From: a virus
Direction: 5' to 3' (one strand)
DNA: 32,006 nt
Virus record (IMG/VR): IMGVR_UViG_3300012930_000024
Location: 1 to 32,006 of that record
The notes beneath the pieces are model-generated. The model was given only the letters and a program-made list of their open reading frames with translations, had not been told where the DNA came from and ran no database searches. Shown here in pieces: positions 1-7,905 of the stretch. The stretch's first letter is position 1. Each line of letters starts with the position of its first letter. The position numbers and the translations under genes are program-made.

Positions 1-285
1 GTGATAGGATGGATTCGGCCGACGCCTCTGTCATTGGCGAATCAGACGACACCTCTGACTTTGTATTTACCCGACGTATTTCTCGCCGCTGCGCTGGTGA
101 TGGCGGCCGGCTACCAAATGAATTTCTCCTCTATGGGCGATAACCCGCAGCAGGCCGTGACGTGGGGATCGCATGTCAAAACCCTGCTGGACTCTGCTAA
201 GGTGGAGGAGTTTAGGAAGAAGTTCACGTCGGAAGCGTGGACATCGAAGACACCAGATCCGCTTGCAGTGCCGCCGAGGACATAG
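1..285 (+). CDS. Phage head-tail adaptor-like protein, C-terminal part
   Basis: The reading frame is open from the first base and ends with TAG at 283-285, so this is probably the last 94 codons of a gene that starts upstream. The pattern of a short hydrophobic helix (LAAALVMAAGYQMNF), a helix with KTLLDSAKVEEFRKKF and a C-terminal PLAVPPRT resembles adaptor (head-completion) proteins of short-tailed phages, which sit between portal and tail. The next gene begins three bases later, as expected in a structural operon. The GTG at base 1 should not be taken as the real start. The family assignment comes from recalled pattern similarity only. Confidence 0.5.
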   Translation: MIGWIRPTPLSLANQTTPLTLYLPDVFLAAALVMAAGYQMNFSSMGDNPQQAVTWGSHVKTLLDSAKVEEFRKKFTSEAWTSKTPDPLAVPPRT

Positions 286-288
286 CCC

Positions 289-1281
289 GTGGTCAATCCA
301 GTAACAGTCAACGCCGGCATCATCGTTCCGCTTACTGGGGCCGATGTGGACCTCTGGGGCACGCTCGACGTCAACCCGAATATGGTGGCGATCGACGGTC
401 TGTTCTGCGGTGTGCAGACTATTGGTCTCACCAACGTGAATGTTCTGTTGACGTCTCCGGCCGGTTTCGTCCCGACGCCTACTCCGGGCCCGACACAGTC
501 TCAGAATCGGGTGCTGCGCTTCACCGGCGTGATGACAGGGGACGTGCGTGTCACATTGCCTATCCCGGGTGTGTATGTCATCGACAACCGTTGCACCGGC
601 ATCAACTTTACACTGACGCTCCAAGGTGTGACGGCAACCGAGGTTCTTGGTGTCGATCAGGGATCTTGCGTAGAGGTCTATAACGACGGCGCGAATGTTC
701 GCCTCATCAACGCCGGCAAAGTAGGGAAGTTGGAGTTTTGGGGCGCGTTGAGCGCGATGCCGGGATGGGTCCAACAGAGTACGGTCAAGCCTTTCCTGTG
801 GTGTGACGGCACGATCTACAATGCCGCCGATTTTCCGGCTCTATTCAATCAATACGGCGGCAACTTCGGCGGCAACGGGGTCACCACATTCGGAGTGCAG
901 GACCTCAGCGGTCGCGTTCCGTTGGCCTATGATAAGACCGGCGCTCGCATCACGGTAGCCGGCTGCGGGATCAATGGCCAGACGATGGGCGCGGCACTGG
1001 ATCAGCAGACAGTTACGCTGACCAGAGCCAATTTGCCTAATACCACTGTCAATGTCACCATCACTGACCCGGGGCATCCGCACTCGTATGTAGGCCCGAG
1101 TGGCGTTGGGTCCCCTAGAGGTTTTTCTGATAACGGCGGAACTGCATTTGGGGGCCTCACGACGGGAAGTAGCGTAACTGGCATCTCGGCAGCGTTTAAT
1201 CTCAACGGAAACGTGGCTCAGACCGCTGTCAATAACGTGCAACCTTCGCAGGTTGCAGGCATTTGGGTCGTGAAAACCTGA
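289..1281 (+). CDS. Tail fibre / tail collar domain protein
   Basis: This 330-residue protein starts at GTG 289, with GAGG about nine bases upstream, just after the preceding stop. The N-terminal 150 residues are beta-rich, with no family I recognise. From about residue 165 there is a phage tail collar domain: PFLWCDGTIYNAADFPALF, then GVQDLSGRVPLAYD, then a Gly/Thr/Asn-rich stretch with GHPHSY and a terminal NVQPSQVAGIWVVKT. These are the usual collar-domain landmarks (WxxCDG, FxxPDLxGR, and P..xxxWI.K at the end). The likely role is a receptor-binding or collar-attached fibre. Its position between an adaptor and a plug-like protein suits a short-tailed virion. Confidence 0.75.
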   Translation: MVNPVTVNAGIIVPLTGADVDLWGTLDVNPNMVAIDGLFCGVQTIGLTNVNVLLTSPAGFVPTPTPGPTQSQNRVLRFTGVMTGDVRVTLPIPGVYVIDNRCTGINFTLTLQGVTATEVLGVDQGSCVEVYNDGANVRLINAGKVGKLEFWGALSAMPGWVQQSTVKPFLWCDGTIYNAADFPALFNQYGGNFGGNGVTTFGVQDLSGRVPLAYDKTGARITVAGCGINGQTMGAALDQQTVTLTRANLPNTTVNVTITDPGHPHSYVGPSGVGSPRGFSDNGGTAFGGLTTGSSVTGISAAFNLNGNVAQTAVNNVQPSQVAGIWVVKT

Positions 1282-1291
1282 AAGGCGCGAA

Positions 1292-3367
1292 ATGCCTTTT
1301 GGCAGTGTAAAACTTATTCCCGGGATCAACGTCGAGCGCACTCCGGTTCTCAACGAGGCTGGATACTCGGCGGGGCAGTTTATCCGATGGCGTGATGGGC
1401 TGGCGCAGAAGTACGGCGGCTTCGAGTTGTTCTATCCGCTCGCGGTTGGCGGTGTGCCGCGCGATCTCCATGCATGGGAAGATCTCAATCAGGTCGATCG
1501 GTTGGCCGTCTCGACTACGGCGCAGCTTGTGGTTCTGGCTGGCGCCGTGCCTGCGACGCGATCCATTCAGGATATTACGCCGCAAACACTGTTGTCGAAT
1601 TTTGCACCTGATTTCTCGACAGTGAACGGATCGCCACTGGTCGAGATTAAAGATTCTAATCTCACGGCCTCGGCCACAACTTTTGATTCGATATTTTTCA
1701 ACACTCCGATTTCGGTCGGCGGCATCATCTTGTCCGGTCTTTATCCTATCGAGACCGTCACGGGCGCTACCACCTATAAGCTCAGAGCGGCGACGAATGC
1801 GACGGCTACGGTAAATAATGGTGGGGCGGTTCCGGCGTTCACCTCCACAGTCGGAAGTGCGAACGTATCGGTGGCGTTCAATAATCACGGTCTGTCGGTG
1901 TTGGCACCGGAAAATACCATCGTATTTCCGATTCCGACGACGTTCAACGGGGTCACCATTGATGGGCTTTATAACGTCGCCAGCGTGACCGGCGTCAATG
2001 CTTTCATCATCCAAACCAACGCGCAGGCTACTTTCTCCGGCGGGACCTCCATGAACGCGGGGCAGGCCGAGCTGCTTTACTACATTTCGCTTGGGCCGCC
2101 TGCTGCTGGTACAGGATTCGGTATTGGTGGTTATGGCCTCGGAGGCTACGGCACCGGCGTTTCCCCGACCGTGATCACAGGCACGCCGATCTCGGCCGAG
2201 GACTGGACGCAGGATAATTGGGGCCAGATATTGCTGGCATGTCCGAAGGATGGCGGCATCTATTTCTGGGACCCGACTGGCGGGTTTCTGAACATGAGCC
2301 TGATTTCATCGGGGCCGATCTTCAATACGGGAATGTTTGTCTCGACGTCGGCTCAAATTCTCGTGGCCTTCGGCTCGACTATCACTGAGCAAATCGGCGT
2401 GCTGCAGGACCCGATGCTGGTGCAGTGGTCGGACAGCGGCAACTTTTTCGATTGGACTCCGACTGACACCAATCTGGCGCGCAACTTCCGCATTCCGATC
2501 GGATCGCGTATCGTCGCTGGCTTGCCTGTGTCTAATCAGAATTTGATCTGGACTGACCTCGATCTGTGGGTCATGAATTTCATCGGTTTCCCGAACGTCT
2601 ATGGATTCAACAAGATCGGCGCTGGCGCTGGGGCTTGCAGTTTGCATGCGATTCAGCAGTTGCGCGGCGGCGTCTATTGGATGGGAATATCGAACATTTA
2701 CCGCTATGCGGGCAATGGCGTGGAGGTGATGGAGTGCCCGGTGTGGGACGCGGTATTTCAGAATCTCAATCTGGACTTCGTTCAGAACGTGCGGGCGATG
2801 CCGAATACGGCCTTCAACGAGATCGGCTTCCTTTATCCGTCGCTGGCGAGCGTCAACGGTGAGAACGATTCTTACGTCAAGTTCAACATCGTTGAGCCGA
2901 GCAAGCCATGGGATCTGGGACCGGCCGGGACGATGCCGCGGTCGGCATGGACCGACCAGAACGTATTCGGGTCTCCGATATCAGCGAACCCGGGCGGCGT
3001 GATCTATCAGCAGGAGCGCACTAACGACGCCGCCGGGCAACCGATGCCATGGTCATTCACCACGGGATATTTCCGGTTGGCGGAAGGCGAGGAATATGTC
3101 GTCGTCGATCAAGTGCGGCCAGATTTCAAGTTTGGTGAGTTCGGGCAGGCTCAGACCGCGCAGATTCAGGTCACGTTCAGTGTCGTAAATTTCCCGGGCG
3201 ACACGCCCGTGATCCACGGTCCCTTCACATTCGACCACACCACGCAGTACATCACCACCCGCATGCGCGGCGGGCTGATCAGCATGACGTTCTCGGGCAA
3301 TGATCTTGGTAGTTTCGCGAGATTGGGATATGTGAGGTATCGGTATTCGCCGCAGGGACGACGCTGA
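1292..3367 (+). CDS. Tail needle/plug-like structural protein (P22 gp10-like)
   Basis: This 691-residue protein has AAAGG seven bases before its ATG. It opens with a short N-terminal motif (LIPGINVERTPVLNEAGY) followed by IRWRDGLAQKYGG, typical of phage packaged-DNA stabilisation proteins of the P22 gp10 type. The middle (residues 110-260) contains repeated Gly/Thr/Asn beta segments, and the last 400 residues contain many WxxP and Gly-rich strand motifs that suggest a beta-propeller-like fold. There is no signal peptide or membrane segment. The stop overlaps the next start (TGATG at 3365-3369), which implies translational coupling. The gp10 relation is inferred from order and motif style; a generic tail tubular protein is the alternative. 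Confidence 0.55.
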   Translation: MPFGSVKLIPGINVERTPVLNEAGYSAGQFIRWRDGLAQKYGGFELFYPLAVGGVPRDLHAWEDLNQVDRLAVSTTAQLVVLAGAVPATRSIQDITPQTLLSNFAPDFSTVNGSPLVEIKDSNLTASATTFDSIFFNTPISVGGIILSGLYPIETVTGATTYKLRAATNATATVNNGGAVPAFTSTVGSANVSVAFNNHGLSVLAPENTIVFPIPTTFNGVTIDGLYNVASVTGVNAFIIQTNAQATFSGGTSMNAGQAELLYYISLGPPAAGTGFGIGGYGLGGYGTGVSPTVITGTPISAEDWTQDNWGQILLACPKDGGIYFWDPTGGFLNMSLISSGPIFNTGMFVSTSAQILVAFGSTITEQIGVLQDPMLVQWSDSGNFFDWTPTDTNLARNFRIPIGSRIVAGLPVSNQNLIWTDLDLWVMNFIGFPNVYGFNKIGAGAGACSLHAIQQLRGGVYWMGISNIYRYAGNGVEVMECPVWDAVFQNLNLDFVQNVRAMPNTAFNEIGFLYPSLASVNGENDSYVKFNIVEPSKPWDLGPAGTMPRSAWTDQNVFGSPISANPGGVIYQQERTNDAAGQPMPWSFTTGYFRLAEGEEYVVVDQVRPDFKFGEFGQAQTAQIQVTFSVVNFPGDTPVIHGPFTFDHTTQYITTRMRGGLISMTFSGNDLGSFARLGYVRYRYSPQGRR

Positions 3368-3594
3368 TGGCCGCTGCAGACCTAGACACAATCAACTCGA
3401 CGCAGGCTCAGGGCGTTCAGTATCTCGGTCTGATCTATCAGGCGCTACTGGCAGGACGGAACCTTAATTTCGTGCCGGTGCCCACGACGTCCGCCTCAAA
3501 TGGTACGGTCGGACAGGTCGCCGCCGACACCGGATTCCTGTACGTCTGCATCGCCACGAACCTGTGGCGGCGCGTAGCTATAGCGGCGTTCTGA
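3367..3594 (+). CDS. Small phage structural protein with tail-fibre-like C-terminus
   Basis: This is a 75-residue protein whose ATG overlaps the previous stop and whose own TGA overlaps the next ATG (TGATG at 3592-3596). The C-terminal half reads NGTVGQVAADTGFLYVCIA, then NLWRRVAI. That resembles the short motif (GQIAxDxxYLYVCVAxNxWKRVA) often found at the end of phage tail and receptor-associated proteins. It probably packs against a virion protein encoded next to it. I do not recognise a named family. Confidence 0.6.
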   Translation: MAAADLDTINSTQAQGVQYLGLIYQALLAGRNLNFVPVPTTSASNGTVGQVAADTGFLYVCIATNLWRRVAIAAF

Positions 3595-6563
3595 TGCCGT
3601 TGATCAAATCACCCAGCCGCGCAGCGTTCGTATCCAACCTCAAAGCAGAGTTGGCGGCGGACAAGCCGCGCGATCAGGCTCTGGCAATCGCCTACTCAGT
3701 GAGGCGCCGGTCGCGCGCTGGCGGCGGGGGCATCTTTGATTATGGCGGCGTCGGCGAGGCCATGCCGGAGAACATCGGCCGCGAGAACATTCTCGACCCG
3801 ATGGTGCAGGTTCCAAAGCGCATGCTGTGGGATCTTCCGCATGAGGCGATCGAATCAGCCAAGTCGAACCCGATGCCGGGATTGCGGCGCGAGGATTACA
3901 CGGACATCTCGGGAACCGCCCAGCCGGTCGATCCGATGGTGGGAGCCTCGCTGGAGACTGCAGTAAACGCGGCGGGAGCCCCGCTGGTGAGGGGAACGGC
4001 TGCCCGGGCCGCTGAGGCCACTCTTGGTACCGGAGCGGTCCCGCGACGTCCTGTGACCGATCTATCCCATATTGACGACATAATCGCACGCGAGAAGGCA
4101 CTGACCAATGAGCCGCGACCAGCAGAACCCGTACCCGCAGAAGCAGCCCCAGCCGCCGACCCCGGAGACGTGGGACCCGGAGGAGGAGGGCCGACTGGAG
4201 CAAGAGGCCTACCTGAAGCACAGGCAACGGCAGCGCGGTGGGCCGGAGAAAGAGCGTCCCTAGAGGGCATCCCGGGCCCGCTGAAGATCGGCGAGAGCCA
4301 TTTCGTCCCGGGCCCAATCGGGAAGGTGCATGACGTCGCTGAAGACTACATGCGGACTGTCCACCCGGATCGGCCATACACGCCGCCGACGCGCTATCAC
4401 CCAATCGATCCGGAGCACTCCGCGGCGATCGCGCGAGCCTACGAGGAAATGCCGCACACCCCGAACGACCCAGCGACCAAGGCGTCGTACAATGCGCTGA
4501 TCGATGAAACTGCCAAACAGTATGACGCGATCAAGAAAACCGGTCTGAAGATCGAGCCGATCCCGCCGGGAATGCCGGACCCCTATGCGACGAACCCGCG
4601 CATGGCTGCGATCGACGTCGCGGAAAACAATCATCTGTGGTTCTTTCCGACCGAGGGCGGCTTCGGCACGGTGAACAAGATCACCGACAACCCGATGTTG
4701 CGCCCGACCGGCGAGAAGATCGGCGAGCACGAGATGCTTGCGAACGACATGTTCCGAGTAGTGCACGACTACTTCGGTCACCTCAAGGAAGGGCACGGCT
4801 TCCGCGCGCCCGGCGAGGATAACGCATGGCGCACGCACGCGCAGATGTATTCGGATCTGGCGCGGCCGGCGATGACGACCGAGACCCGCGGGCAGAACTC
4901 GTGGGTGAACTACGGCCCGCACGGTGAGAAGAACCGGACCGCATCCGGCGCCAACACCACCTACGCCGACCAGAAGGTCGGGCTCATGCCGGAGTGGACG
5001 ATGCGGGACCGAGGCTCGCCTGAGCCGATCATCGCCTACCACGGCTCGCCGTACAGCTTCGACCGCTTTAGCAGCGAGAACCTCGGCGCTGGCGAGGGAA
5101 ATCAGGCCTATGGTCATGGCCTCTACTTCGCTGGGCATTCACCGGTGAGCGAGTGGTACCGTCACCAGCTTGCCGCGCGTCGCGATCCTTTGATCGAAAA
5201 ATACGGCCTAGACCCTGAGCAGGCATCATGGCTCGGGACACATCTGCATTCTCATGCCGGTGATGTGGACCGAGCTGTCGCCGACATCGACAAGCAGATC
5301 AAAAATCTGAAATATGAGCAGTCGCAAGGCCGCACCGATCTCGCCACGGCGAACATGATCAAGGACCGCGAGGCCAAGGTAGCCTATCTGCGCGATCCGA
5401 ACCGTAATCCGGGCACCATGTATCAGGTGGCGATTGACCGCCAGCCGGAGCATTTTCTTGATTACGACAAGCCAATATCTCAGCAGTCTCCAGAGGTTCA
5501 AGAAGTATTGCGGCGGCAGGCAGAAATTGCGCAGGCCTCAGATCAATCGGGGCCGCGTCGTGCTGGCAAACATATAGCGCTCCATCACATTGAAAGAAAT
5601 TCGCCGGCTGGAGATGTGTTGCGGTCAGTTAGGAGTACTGATCCCGAATCGGCATTGAAAAAAGCTGGTGTCCCCGGTATCCGCTATCTCGATCAGGGGT
5701 CTCGTCTCGGCGGCGCCGGCACCCACAACTACGTGACCTTTGATGACAGCATGCTCCGCATCCTGCGCAAGTACGGTATTGCCGGTATTCCGGCCGCTGG
5801 CGTGCTCGGCGCCGATGGCGAGGAGCGGCACGCGCGCGGTGGACGGATCGCTCGACGCTTGGCGTGTGCCGGCGGCGGTGCTGCATTCGGCGTGATGTCG
5901 CCGGCCGAGGAGGCTGAACTCGACGAGCCGGTACCGTACAAGGTGGGACGTGCGGCCTATAAGAAACTCGGCAAGACCGCGAAGCGAGCTTTTCAGAGTT
6001 CAGAGAGCATGCGTCGAGGCGAAGGTTATGATCCCGGCCCTATTCTTCACGCCGCGGCTTTGCCAATGGGGGCGGCGGCAAGGGGCGTGGAGATGGTGAG
6101 TGACACCATGAATGAGGCCGAATCAGGAGACGGTGTGGACGAGGCAATGGAGGTTGCGCGCAAGGTCAAGCGCGCCAAAGGTGGAAAGGTGGCGCACGTT
6201 GGCCCGATAGTCGGCAATACCGGAGGACGTGCGGACAAGAGACCCATGGAGGTGCCAGATGGGTGTTACATCTGCACTGCGGATCACGTAAGCGGTCTTG
6301 GGGAAGGAAATTCAGGCGCAGGCATGAAAAAACTGGGAGAGATGTTTCCCAAGAGTAAACCCTCTTTGATGCGGAAGTTGCCGAAGAGCAATGCTGTAAA
6401 AATATTCGCGGCCGATGGCGAATTTTGTATCAGCCCGCAGGATATTATGGACCGCTTCGGTGATCTGGACCATGGCCACAAAATACTGGATAAATGGCAG
6501 ACCAGTGAGCGCCAGAAGTTAATCGAGACGCTAAAGGGACTCGATCCGCCAGCCCAAGACTGA
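3594..6563 (+). CDS. Large polyvalent virion protein with ADP-ribosyltransferase (ART-PolyVal-like) domain
   Basis: The start at ATG 3594 is preferred over an in-frame upstream codon because it overlaps the previous stop; this gives 989 residues. An Ala/Pro/Glu-rich region (about 60-220) leads to a phage-type domain with VHDYFGHLKEGHGF and TTETRGQNSWVNYGP (about 388-450). Next comes a clear ART module: AYHGSPYSFDRF near 481, GEGNQAYGHGLYFAG near 503, DRQPEHFLDYDKPISQ, and GIRYLDQGSR with HNYVTFDD near 710. YHGS and GLYF are the NAD-binding landmarks of the polyvalent-protein ART family. The C-terminus carries VGPIVGNTGGRADKRP and ADHVSGLGEGN. The protein is probably packaged and ejected with the DNA to modify host targets; target and activity are inferred. 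Confidence 0.8.
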   Translation: MPLIKSPSRAAFVSNLKAELAADKPRDQALAIAYSVRRRSRAGGGGIFDYGGVGEAMPENIGRENILDPMVQVPKRMLWDLPHEAIESAKSNPMPGLRREDYTDISGTAQPVDPMVGASLETAVNAAGAPLVRGTAARAAEATLGTGAVPRRPVTDLSHIDDIIAREKALTNEPRPAEPVPAEAAPAADPGDVGPGGGGPTGARGLPEAQATAARWAGERASLEGIPGPLKIGESHFVPGPIGKVHDVAEDYMRTVHPDRPYTPPTRYHPIDPEHSAAIARAYEEMPHTPNDPATKASYNALIDETAKQYDAIKKTGLKIEPIPPGMPDPYATNPRMAAIDVAENNHLWFFPTEGGFGTVNKITDNPMLRPTGEKIGEHEMLANDMFRVVHDYFGHLKEGHGFRAPGEDNAWRTHAQMYSDLARPAMTTETRGQNSWVNYGPHGEKNRTASGANTTYADQKVGLMPEWTMRDRGSPEPIIAYHGSPYSFDRFSSENLGAGEGNQAYGHGLYFAGHSPVSEWYRHQLAARRDPLIEKYGLDPEQASWLGTHLHSHAGDVDRAVADIDKQIKNLKYEQSQGRTDLATANMIKDREAKVAYLRDPNRNPGTMYQVAIDRQPEHFLDYDKPISQQSPEVQEVLRRQAEIAQASDQSGPRRAGKHIALHHIERNSPAGDVLRSVRSTDPESALKKAGVPGIRYLDQGSRLGGAGTHNYVTFDDSMLRILRKYGIAGIPAAGVLGADGEERHARGGRIARRLACAGGGAAFGVMSPAEEAELDEPVPYKVGRAAYKKLGKTAKRAFQSSESMRRGEGYDPGPILHAAALPMGAAARGVEMVSDTMNEAESGDGVDEAMEVARKVKRAKGGKVAHVGPIVGNTGGRADKRPMEVPDGCYICTADHVSGLGEGNSGAGMKKLGEMFPKSKPSLMRKLPKSNAVKIFAADGEFCISPQDIMDRFGDLDHGHKILDKWQTSERQKLIETLKGLDPPAQD

Positions 6564-6605
6564 TAAACGCTTGCGTTACTCTAGCCAGCACAGGGCGGAA
6601 TCTCC

Positions 6606-7142
6606 ATGGCCACCACGGCGGAATTGAAGATCACCGGTTCTATGTTGGAGATGTTTCTGAATTACTGTCCAGCAACCGGGATTTTCACATGGGCTAGGTC
6701 CCGAGGTCCGCAAGCGATTGCCGGTGAAGAGGCTGGAACGCTTAATGATAATGGCTATGTGGTAATAATGATCAATGGCATTCGCCTGCGCGCCCATCGG
6801 ATCGCTTGGGTTTGGATGAAGGGGCGTTGGCCAGATGAGGACATTGATCACGAGCATGGCGAGCGAGGAAACAATAGATTTCACAAAATCCGCGAAGCCA
6901 CCCGATCACAAAACCTCTTCAATGCTGGATTGCGTGCATCTAACAAGACTGGACATAAGGGGGTGCACTTCTGCGCAGCGCGACAGAAATTCGTAGCGCA
7001 GATCAAGATCGATAAAAAGAATGTATGCTTAGGGAGATTCTCCTCCCTAGCTGAGGCAGTGAAGGTCCGTCTCTCCGCAGAGGCGCTCCATTATGGTCAA
7101 TTCTCTGGCGGTCACGATCGCCTAGCCTTTAAAGGTAAGTGA
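6606..7142 (+). CDS. HNH endonuclease with AP2-type DNA-binding domain
   Basis: This 178-residue protein has an N-terminal NUMOD-like start (FLNYCPATGIFTWARSRG), then a compact HNH core: HRIAWVWMKGRWPDEDIDH near residues 62-80, with NNRFHKIREATRSQN after it. A C-terminal AP2-like domain follows (GVHFCAARQKFVAQI, LGRFSSLAEAV). This is the common phage homing-endonuclease layout. It lies between two probable virion-protein genes, where free-standing homing endonucleases often insert. Its AT content is visibly higher than its neighbours (for example 6721-6790), consistent with separate acquisition. The stop overlaps the next ATG (TGATG). Confidence 0.85.
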   Translation: MATTAELKITGSMLEMFLNYCPATGIFTWARSRGPQAIAGEEAGTLNDNGYVVIMINGIRLRAHRIAWVWMKGRWPDEDIDHEHGERGNNRFHKIREATRSQNLFNAGLRASNKTGHKGVHFCAARQKFVAQIKIDKKNVCLGRFSSLAEAVKVRLSAEALHYGQFSGGHDRLAFKGK

Positions 7143-7408
7143 TGACAAAAGCTCCGGTAATCTATGTAAACAATTTGGAGGTTTCAGGTTTTTTGAACGG
7201 AATCTTAAACCTCGCGTTCTCGACCTCGCACTTCATCCCGCAGATCCAGCAGGGTCTCGAAGTTGGTGATGAACCGGAGTTGGTGGTCGCCGTGGCCAAC
7301 GAGATCACCATCAACATGCGAATGGATCTGTGGCTGGCGCAGCAGGTGCGCGATCGTCTCACAGATCTGATCGAGGCCAACACCAAGCCCGCGGGACCGG
7401 CACACTAA
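7142..7408 (+). CDS. Small conserved phage-like protein, function unknown
   Basis: This 88-residue protein is best started at ATG 7142, which overlaps the HNH gene stop; a GTG one codon earlier is possible. It reads MTKAPVIYVNNLEVSGFLNG, then FSTSHFIPQI and MRMDLWLAQQVRDRLTDLI. The N-terminal half looks like beta strands and the C-terminal half like an amphipathic helix. There is no membrane segment. Its stop codon overlaps the ATG of the next gene (TAATG at 7406-7410), so the two are probably translated together. I recognise a style common in phage structural regions but no family. Confidence 0.65.
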   Translation: MTKAPVIYVNNLEVSGFLNGILNLAFSTSHFIPQIQQGLEVGDEPELVVAVANEITINMRMDLWLAQQVRDRLTDLIEANTKPAGPAH

Positions 7409-7881
7409 TGCTGACGACCATCCCAGTGCGCAAAGCAGTCGCCTCAGATCGGGAGGTGATTCTTAACATCTGCCATCGAAATCACGCTGAAAACGGACAG
7501 TTCGCGTTGGCGATGAAGAAGGTGGAGGCGATGGTCGATAAGGCCTTCACCGGTCGCGGTGCCATCATCGGGTGCGTCGGGCGCGACCGCATCGAGGGCA
7601 TCATCCTGCTGCTGATCAGCCAGTTCTGGTACACGGACGACTGGTGCCTTGAGGAGATCATGAACTATGTGGACGAGGACTATCGTCGATCGACACACGC
7701 CAAGGACATGATCAAGTTTGGAATGCGGTGCTCGGACGAGCTGTCTATCCCTTTGGTGATCGGTGTGGTATCGAACGAGCGCACCAAGGCCAAGATTGAG
7801 TTATACCGCCGTCAACTCGGCGAACCAGTCGGAGGCTATTTCATCCATCGGCCCGCAGGCGCGGTGTCCTTGACAGCGTAG
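7408..7881 (+). CDS. GNAT-like acetyltransferase fold protein
   Basis: The 157-residue protein starts at ATG 7408, overlapping the previous stop. It opens with IPVRKAVASDREVILNICH, like the first strand and helix of GNAT N-acetyltransferases. Then come GAIIGCVGRDRIEGIILLLI and WCLEEIMNYVDEDYRRSTHAKDMIKF, where the acetyl-CoA pyrophosphate loop (Q/RxxGxG/A) would fall; here it is RRSTHA, a weak match. The end LGEPVGGYFIHRP fits a final GNAT strand. Such proteins are frequent in this part of rhizobial phage genomes. Substrate and catalytic competence cannot be told from sequence. Confidence 0.6.
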   Translation: MLTTIPVRKAVASDREVILNICHRNHAENGQFALAMKKVEAMVDKAFTGRGAIIGCVGRDRIEGIILLLISQFWYTDDWCLEEIMNYVDEDYRRSTHAKDMIKFGMRCSDELSIPLVIGVVSNERTKAKIELYRRQLGEPVGGYFIHRPAGAVSLTA

Positions 7882-7905
7882 GGCGCCCCTACGTGAAACG
7901 GACGA

